From contig MLAK01000854.1 in NCBI GenBank assembly GCA_001839685.1, positions 1 to 54,285 of the forward strand: a DNA stretch of 54,285 nt, given 5' to 3'. Position numbers and translations under genes: made by a program. Positions 49,810 to 54,285 of the stretch are shown here, in pieces. The DNA comes from Tritrichomonas foetus (Eukaryota; Parabasalia; Tritrichomonadida; Tritrichomonadidae). Numbering within the stretch: the first letter of the stretch is position 1; every line of letters begins with the position of its first letter. The notes below the pieces were generated by a model. The model was given only the letters and a program-made list of their open reading frames with translations. It made no database searches and was not told where the DNA came from.

Positions 49810-51000
49810 ATGAGTATATTCGAAGAAGTTGAACAAGCACCACCTGATGCAATATTCGGAGTCGCTACAAAATATAATGCAAGTCCTCTAAAAGAAAAAG
49901 CTCTTCTCTCGGTTGGAGTATATCGCACTGAAGACGCCAAGCCTTATGTTTTCCCTTCAGTATCCAAAGCTGAAGATAACATTATTCATAAGTTTTCTAA
50001 GGATTATTTACCAATGAATGGCTATGCACCATTTGTCACAGCAGCACGTGAACTTTTATGGACAAAAGAACTCCTTGAAGATTATGGTGATAAAATTGGA
50101 TCAGTTCAGAGCTGTGCTGGAACAGGTGCGCTTTATCTTGTTTCACGTTTCGCATCAAAGTTCTTAAAAGTACCAAAGGTCCTTTTGTCAAATCCAATGT
50201 GGCCAAATTACAGGCAAATTTTTGGTGAAAATGGAAATGAAATTGCGACTTATCAATGGATAAAGAATGGTGAACTTGACCTTGATGGTTTCTTATCATC
50301 AATTAAAGAACAACCAAATGGATGCCTTCTTGTTGTTCAAGCATGTGCACACAACCCAACAGGAGTTGATCCAACAGAATCAGACTGGGACAAGATATTC
50401 GAGGTTGCCAAAGAGAAAAAGCATATCATTTGCTTTGACTATGCTTACATGGGATTTGGAAGTGGAGACATTGATCAAGACTCAGCAATTGTTCGAAAGT
50501 ATTTAAAGATGGGTGAACAGTTCTTCTGCTGCTTCTCATTTTCAAAATGCATGGGACTTTATGGTGAAAGAATTGGATGCTGTCATGCAATATGTTCTAA
50601 TAAAAAAGAAGCAGCAGCAGTCACATCACAATTGGCATTATTTGGAAGACAATCCTGGAGCGTCTGTCCACAAAATGGTGCATACATAGTCACTGAAATT
50701 TTGAATAATCCGGAATTAAAGCAACAATGGATATCAGAGTTGAAATTATGTGGGAAAAGGATTATTCAGATCAGACAAAAACTTTGTGATTTACTTGAAG
50801 CCAAAACAGGAAAAAGCTGGGAATTTTTAAGAAAGCAAAAGGGAATGTTCGCATACACAGGCCTTAGTGTAAAACAAGTTGAAATGCTTGCAGAAGAAGG
50901 AGTTTTTATTCCAAATAGTGGAAGAATTTCAATCCCTGCATTAAATAGCTCAAATGTTGAGTTTGTTGCACAAGCAATTGCCAATGTTGTTTTGAAATGA
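49810..51000 (+). CDS. Aspartate aminotransferase (PLP-dependent, fold type I)
   Basis: 396 residues, the normal length for a class Ia aspartate aminotransferase, which interconverts aspartate and 2-oxoglutarate with oxaloacetate and glutamate. The PLP-binding lysine is K246 in FSFSKCMGLYGERIG. Other family motifs are SVGVYRTED near 34-42, GTG 104-106, HNPTGVDP 181-188, an Asp210/Tyr213 pair that contacts PLP, and a C-terminal GRIS with the substrate-binding Arg. There is no leader peptide, so it is predicted cytosolic. Trichomonad relatives also accept aromatic amino acids, which cannot be decided here. Start and frame are well supported by the initiator motifs. Confidence 0.95.
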   Translation: MSIFEEVEQAPPDAIFGVATKYNASPLKEKALLSVGVYRTEDAKPYVFPSVSKAEDNIIHKFSKDYLPMNGYAPFVTAARELLWTKELLEDYGDKIGSVQSCAGTGALYLVSRFASKFLKVPKVLLSNPMWPNYRQIFGENGNEIATYQWIKNGELDLDGFLSSIKEQPNGCLLVVQACAHNPTGVDPTESDWDKIFEVAKEKKHIICFDYAYMGFGSGDIDQDSAIVRKYLKMGEQFFCCFSFSKCMGLYGERIGCCHAICSNKKEAAAVTSQLALFGRQSWSVCPQNGAYIVTEILNNPELKQQWISELKLCGKRIIQIRQKLCDLLEAKTGKSWEFLRKQKGMFAYTGLSVKQVEMLAEEGVFIPNSGRISIPALNSSNVEFVAQAIANVVLK

Positions 51001-51351
51001 AAGTAATATTATTATTTTTTTATATTTTTTTCCTTTAGTAAATGTTAAAATATCAATATTTTCTTTTTTTCTTTTTTTAGTAATCTTTTATATAAACATA
51101 ATTTGGTTGACATCAAATCAATGATCTGAAGAAACAATATTTCCATGATGCATTTTTCTATGATTAAGTAATAATTTTAATGAGCAATTGTTTGATTTCA
51201 GAGTTATTAGACTGAATACAGTTCACACAACTTCATTAACAGAGAAGAGGTAATACTAGATAATGAGTTAAATTCAACAAATAATATAATATTTACAAAA
51301 TTAGAAATCCAAAGAAATTACAATTCTCTTAATATTCGTCTTAAAAAATTG

Positions 51352-51357
51352 TCATAA
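51352..51357 (+). promoter_or_regulatory. Initiator-like element before the 60-codon frame
   Basis: TCATAA overlaps the first base of the ATG at 51357. It matches the trichomonad initiator, but a leader of only about three bases would be unusually short, so the match may be chance. Confidence 0.25.
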
Positions 51358-51539
51358 TGTTGAGAAACTTTTTGAAATATGCTAAAAGATTCTTGAAAGT
51401 ACCTAATAAACCAATGAGCAAATATGAAGAAGCACCAGGAGAAGATACCAGAAAAACAAAGTTAACAAGTTTCAATGAATTGAGAATTACGAATCTTTTT
51501 TTCTTCAAAAAGTCGGAACTTTCTGAAATTTCAGATTGA
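51357..51539 (+). CDS. Possible small protein with basic amphipathic N-terminus
   Basis: 60 residues, ATG start, not recognised. The first 15 residues (MLRNFLKYAKRFLKV) would form a basic amphipathic helix and begin with ML plus Arg, like organelle-targeting leaders. The remainder is charged (KYEEAPGEDTRK) and ends SEISD. An initiator-like motif touches the start. No family is recognised, and the length makes chance possible, so this is a candidate only. Confidence 0.35.
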   Translation: MLRNFLKYAKRFLKVPNKPMSKYEEAPGEDTRKTKLTSFNELRITNLFFFKKSELSEISD

Positions 51540-52303
51540 ACCATTTCAATGAAGAACCGATTAATATGTCATTTAGCGGAATCGGTATTCCACAAAGAGG
51601 AATTTAGAAATGGAAGTTTCTTTCTTTCCTTTTAGTGTCATTTATAGGCCTTTTCCTTTTCAAAAACCAAATTTTGTCGATTGTTACAAAAATAGCAAAT
51701 TTAATAAGTTCAAAAATTTCACCTTCTAATTCAATAAAACAATATTAAAATCAGTTTTTGTGGTTGGAATTCTAATCGAAAGAAACTGAAAATAAAAGAT
51801 TTATTTTTCCCTCAAATTTTGATATAATTTCAAAAGCTTTCAAAATCCAGAAATATCTCAACAGGTGAATAATGCATTTTTTGTGTTAATCATGAGAAAT
51901 TCACACCTGGTTCGGTTTCTTCAAAAAAACAAGTTTGATAATATTTCTTTCAATTCTCACAAATCAATCAGATAATTTCAATACAAATTCATTCATTGAT
52001 ATTCACAATATCATTGAAAAAAATGAAAAGGAAACCGATTATATCTTCAGAAAATGTAACTCTGGAATTGAAACAGGGCAAAAAATAGTTACATGATATT
52101 ACTTTCGCATATAGATCAAATTTAATTTTTTGTATTTAAATTTTGCTTGATCCCTAGAAATTTTGAAAATAATTTGTTTCAATTTTTAAATGTATTTTAA
52201 CACAATTTTTAAAAGTGCTCTCAAAGACACATAAAAAATTCAATGATATATTTCATTTCAAAAATTTCATTCTTATCTATTGTTCAAGATCTCAGTAAAA
52301 CTG

Positions 52304-52987
52304 ATGAAAAAAATCAAATTCACAGCAGAAGAAGATGCCAAATTGTTATATCTTGTTAAACAGTTTGAATCGAGCCAATATAGTCGACAAGCGTGGAAAT
52401 TAGTATCACATTATATGATGAATAAAACTTCACGCCAATGTCGAGAAAGATATCAAACATATCTTAACCCGAATGTGAACAATACTAAATGGACATTTGG
52501 TGAAGATGCCCTTCTTTTGGACCTATTTAAGAGGTTCGGTCCGAATTGGAGAATAATGACACAATTCTTTAGTGGACGATCAAATGTTTGCATTAAGAAC
52601 CGTTTCAGTTATTTGAAACGACATGACCCGGTTTTAAACAAAATGAGTCAAAACATAAAGCTCTCCAATTTCGGTTTGAACTCATCTTCAAAAAACGAAT
52701 TGGATTGCTTCATTCAAAATAAAGAACTATTAGGGAATTATCAATTAGAAGATCCAAACAATCTCAAAATGAAAACTGGAAAGCTCGTTGAAGAAAAATG
52801 TGAAATTCAAAAAGAGGAAAAGGAAATTGATAACAAATTAAGAAACGAGAAAAAAGAGGAGCTTGATAATGAAAATAATGGAAACGCAATTATTGATTAT
52901 TTTGCGGAATTTGTCTGTTTGGATGATTTTCCGGATGAGCAATATCGGACTTTTAATCCAGTCGGAGTTACCGAAAATATACTATGA
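52304..52987 (+). CDS. Two-repeat Myb-type DNA-binding protein
   Basis: 227 residues from the ATG at 52304; the frame opens upstream only at a TTG. Two SANT/Myb repeats lie at about 3-55 and 60-105. The first runs KFTAEEDAKL to RQAWKLVSHY with RQCRERYQTYLNP. The second runs KWTFGEDALL to FGPNWRIMTQFF with CIKNRFSYLKR. The first repeat lacks one of the usual tryptophans (Phe in place of the first), as is common in R2. The C-terminal half is Asn/Glu/Lys-rich with no second domain. Small R2R3-type Myb proteins are the main family of sequence-specific regulators in trichomonads and bind AACGAT-type sites. The target genes are unknown. Confidence 0.88.
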   Translation: MKKIKFTAEEDAKLLYLVKQFESSQYSRQAWKLVSHYMMNKTSRQCRERYQTYLNPNVNNTKWTFGEDALLLDLFKRFGPNWRIMTQFFSGRSNVCIKNRFSYLKRHDPVLNKMSQNIKLSNFGLNSSSKNELDCFIQNKELLGNYQLEDPNNLKMKTGKLVEEKCEIQKEEKEIDNKLRNEKKEELDNENNGNAIIDYFAEFVCLDDFPDEQYRTFNPVGVTENIL

Positions 52988-54285
52988 TTAGAAAAGCTAA
53001 TAGAAATAAATATTTCATAAATAATGATGAATTCCATTATATTTGTGCTTTGTAATAAATATTTCTTAAAAAATGGTGAATTGGGTGTATATTAGTTAAT
53101 TTTCCTCCAATATTCTGAATATGTTGCAGATTATTATTTATTTAATTTTTTTCTATTTTTTTGTTTTCATGTGAAATTTGATAAAAATTAAAATTCGAAC
53201 TAAGAATTAACTGATTCTTTCTATAATGAATAATGAAACATATTCTCAATAACAGAGAAATGATAATTATTTTAAAATTCATAAATTCTAAGATATTGTG
53301 GTGAAATATCTGAAAAATAAATCAAAATGAAGTATAAAAAGTATTTTTTAGATTAAAAAAGCGATTTTGCGATAAAATTTAATTTTGAAAATCGAAATTG
53401 GGAATTTAAATATATAAAATCATAAATAAAATCTATTTTTTATATTAATGAACAACTTTTAATGACAGATATTTCCGATTTTTATAATTTGACTAAATTT
53501 TGAATTGACCTAATTTTCATGAAATTTGGCTTATTAAAGATTATATAATTCCTATATATCAATGGACTTCGTTTTATTCGCTTTTAGCATTCAATATATA
53601 TTTATTTTTTAATAACATTATTAGATTTCATTTTCTTTCCATAACTTTTTGAAATATATATAAATATGCATGTCTTTTTTAACTTAAAAAATTGCAGAAA
53701 ATGGTTCACAAATTGTTTTTCAAAAAATGATTGAACCTTTGACCAAACTTCCATAAAACGCTCATAATTTTTAGTGGGCTATATATTAGTTTTATCTTCT
53801 CTTATCAAATATTTTAGTTGGCGACTTCAATATTGAAAAGGAGAGGTTAATCAAATTCTGAATATATCTTTTTCTTAATAACCATTGAATATCTTTTTAT
53901 TCGAATTATTTTATCACAAAAAAGATTTGGCTCTAAAAGTTCGCGAATAAAATGAGTTTTCAATCGAAATAAAAAAATTGAATTGGTTATTTCAAAGTTC
54001 AATATATTTAATGTAAGGGTTTTCTCAATTTTTTCTTTACTAGGTGCTTTTTCTATTGGTGAATTATAAGCTCGAGTAAAAAAAGATGGCCAGATTATTT
54101 AATCCATTTCCTATTTCCAAATAACAGATAGAAAAGCGTTATAAAGATAATAAATATAAATCAAAACTGAAGATCAACTTTTCTACTTTTGTTTTATTAT
54201 ATCATCATTGAAATCTTACAAATAATTATTTTTTGAAAATGGTTTCGAAATTTGAAAGTTTTTTTTTTTTTTTTTTCCTTTTTTT
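52988..54285. other. AT-rich right flank
   Basis: 1298 bases with no visible gene, RNA or repeat array. It ends in a poly-T tract at about 54260-54285, which may mark a low-complexity break. Confidence 0.5.

Larger units (their letters stand above)
51001..52303. other. Intergenic region with one possible small gene
   Basis: 1303 bases between two plus-strand genes. The only credible frame is the 60-codon one at 51357-51539, listed separately. The rest is AT-rich spacer with no visible repeat or RNA. Confidence 0.5.

Noticed and set aside
54258..54285. The terminal poly-T as a telomere or transposon end
   Set aside because: It is a plain homopolymer tract with no repeat unit.

Overview
The window looks like nuclear DNA of an anaerobic parabasalid protist, most likely Tritrichomonas or a close relative. 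Four observations support this. The DNA is very AT-rich, with long intronless frames and AT-rich spacers. Several genes carry an initiator-like TCA(C/T) motif a few bases before the ATG, as in trichomonads. Families expanded in trichomonads are present: ankyrin-type proteins, kinase plus Sel1 proteins, multi-membrane-span cyclases, small Myb proteins and short-armed Rabs. There is also a HydG-type [FeFe]-hydrogenase maturase with a short Ser/Arg-rich leader typical of hydrogenosomal import. I saw no canonical trichomonad intron motif. Genus-level placement is inference.

Layout. 0.3-4.7 kb: an SLC35F6-like transporter (-), a secreted histidine acid phosphatase (+) and a Qa-SNARE (+), followed by a long TTTTG-type repeat. 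5.5-16.2 kb: a DENN protein with a huge disordered tail (-), an ankyrin-type protein (-), a small two-span membrane protein (+), a tRNA-Pro(UGG) (-) and an unrecognised 783-residue protein (+). 16.2-25 kb: a foldback element with a GC-rich core, a kinase/Sel1/zinc-tail protein (+), a 19-bp tandem array, a GNAT acetyltransferase (-), a second ankyrin-type protein (-) and a TKL-like kinase (-). 25.9-36.5 kb: HydG (+), a BTB/discoidin-like protein (-), a 1590-residue adenylyl cyclase (+) and a pseudokinase (+). 36.8-48 kb: a SAPS-type PP6 regulatory subunit (-), a MOK/RCK-like kinase (-), a VPS9 protein (-), a Rab-like GTPase (-) and a DENND6-like gene split by one in-frame TAG (+). 49.8-53 kb: aspartate aminotransferase (+), a possible 60-residue protein (+) and a two-repeat Myb protein (+). 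The rest is AT-rich spacer.

How the genes relate. There are no operons. The recurring theme is membrane traffic (Qa-SNARE, two DENN proteins, VPS9, Rab) and signalling (four kinases or pseudokinases, a cyclase, a PP6 regulatory subunit). The densest case is 43.3-48.0 kb, where a Rab-like gene lies between genes for two classes of Rab exchange factor. HydG and aspartate aminotransferase are the metabolic genes.

The most notable items are the single in-frame stop in the DENND6-like gene, the foldback element at 16.5-16.8 kb, the kinase with a DFD metal-binding motif and a cysteine/histidine tail, the Rab lacking its catalytic glutamine, and two coding minisatellites. I did not find a clearly new multi-gene system. 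Five frames open upstream at TTG, and I used the first in-frame ATG in each.
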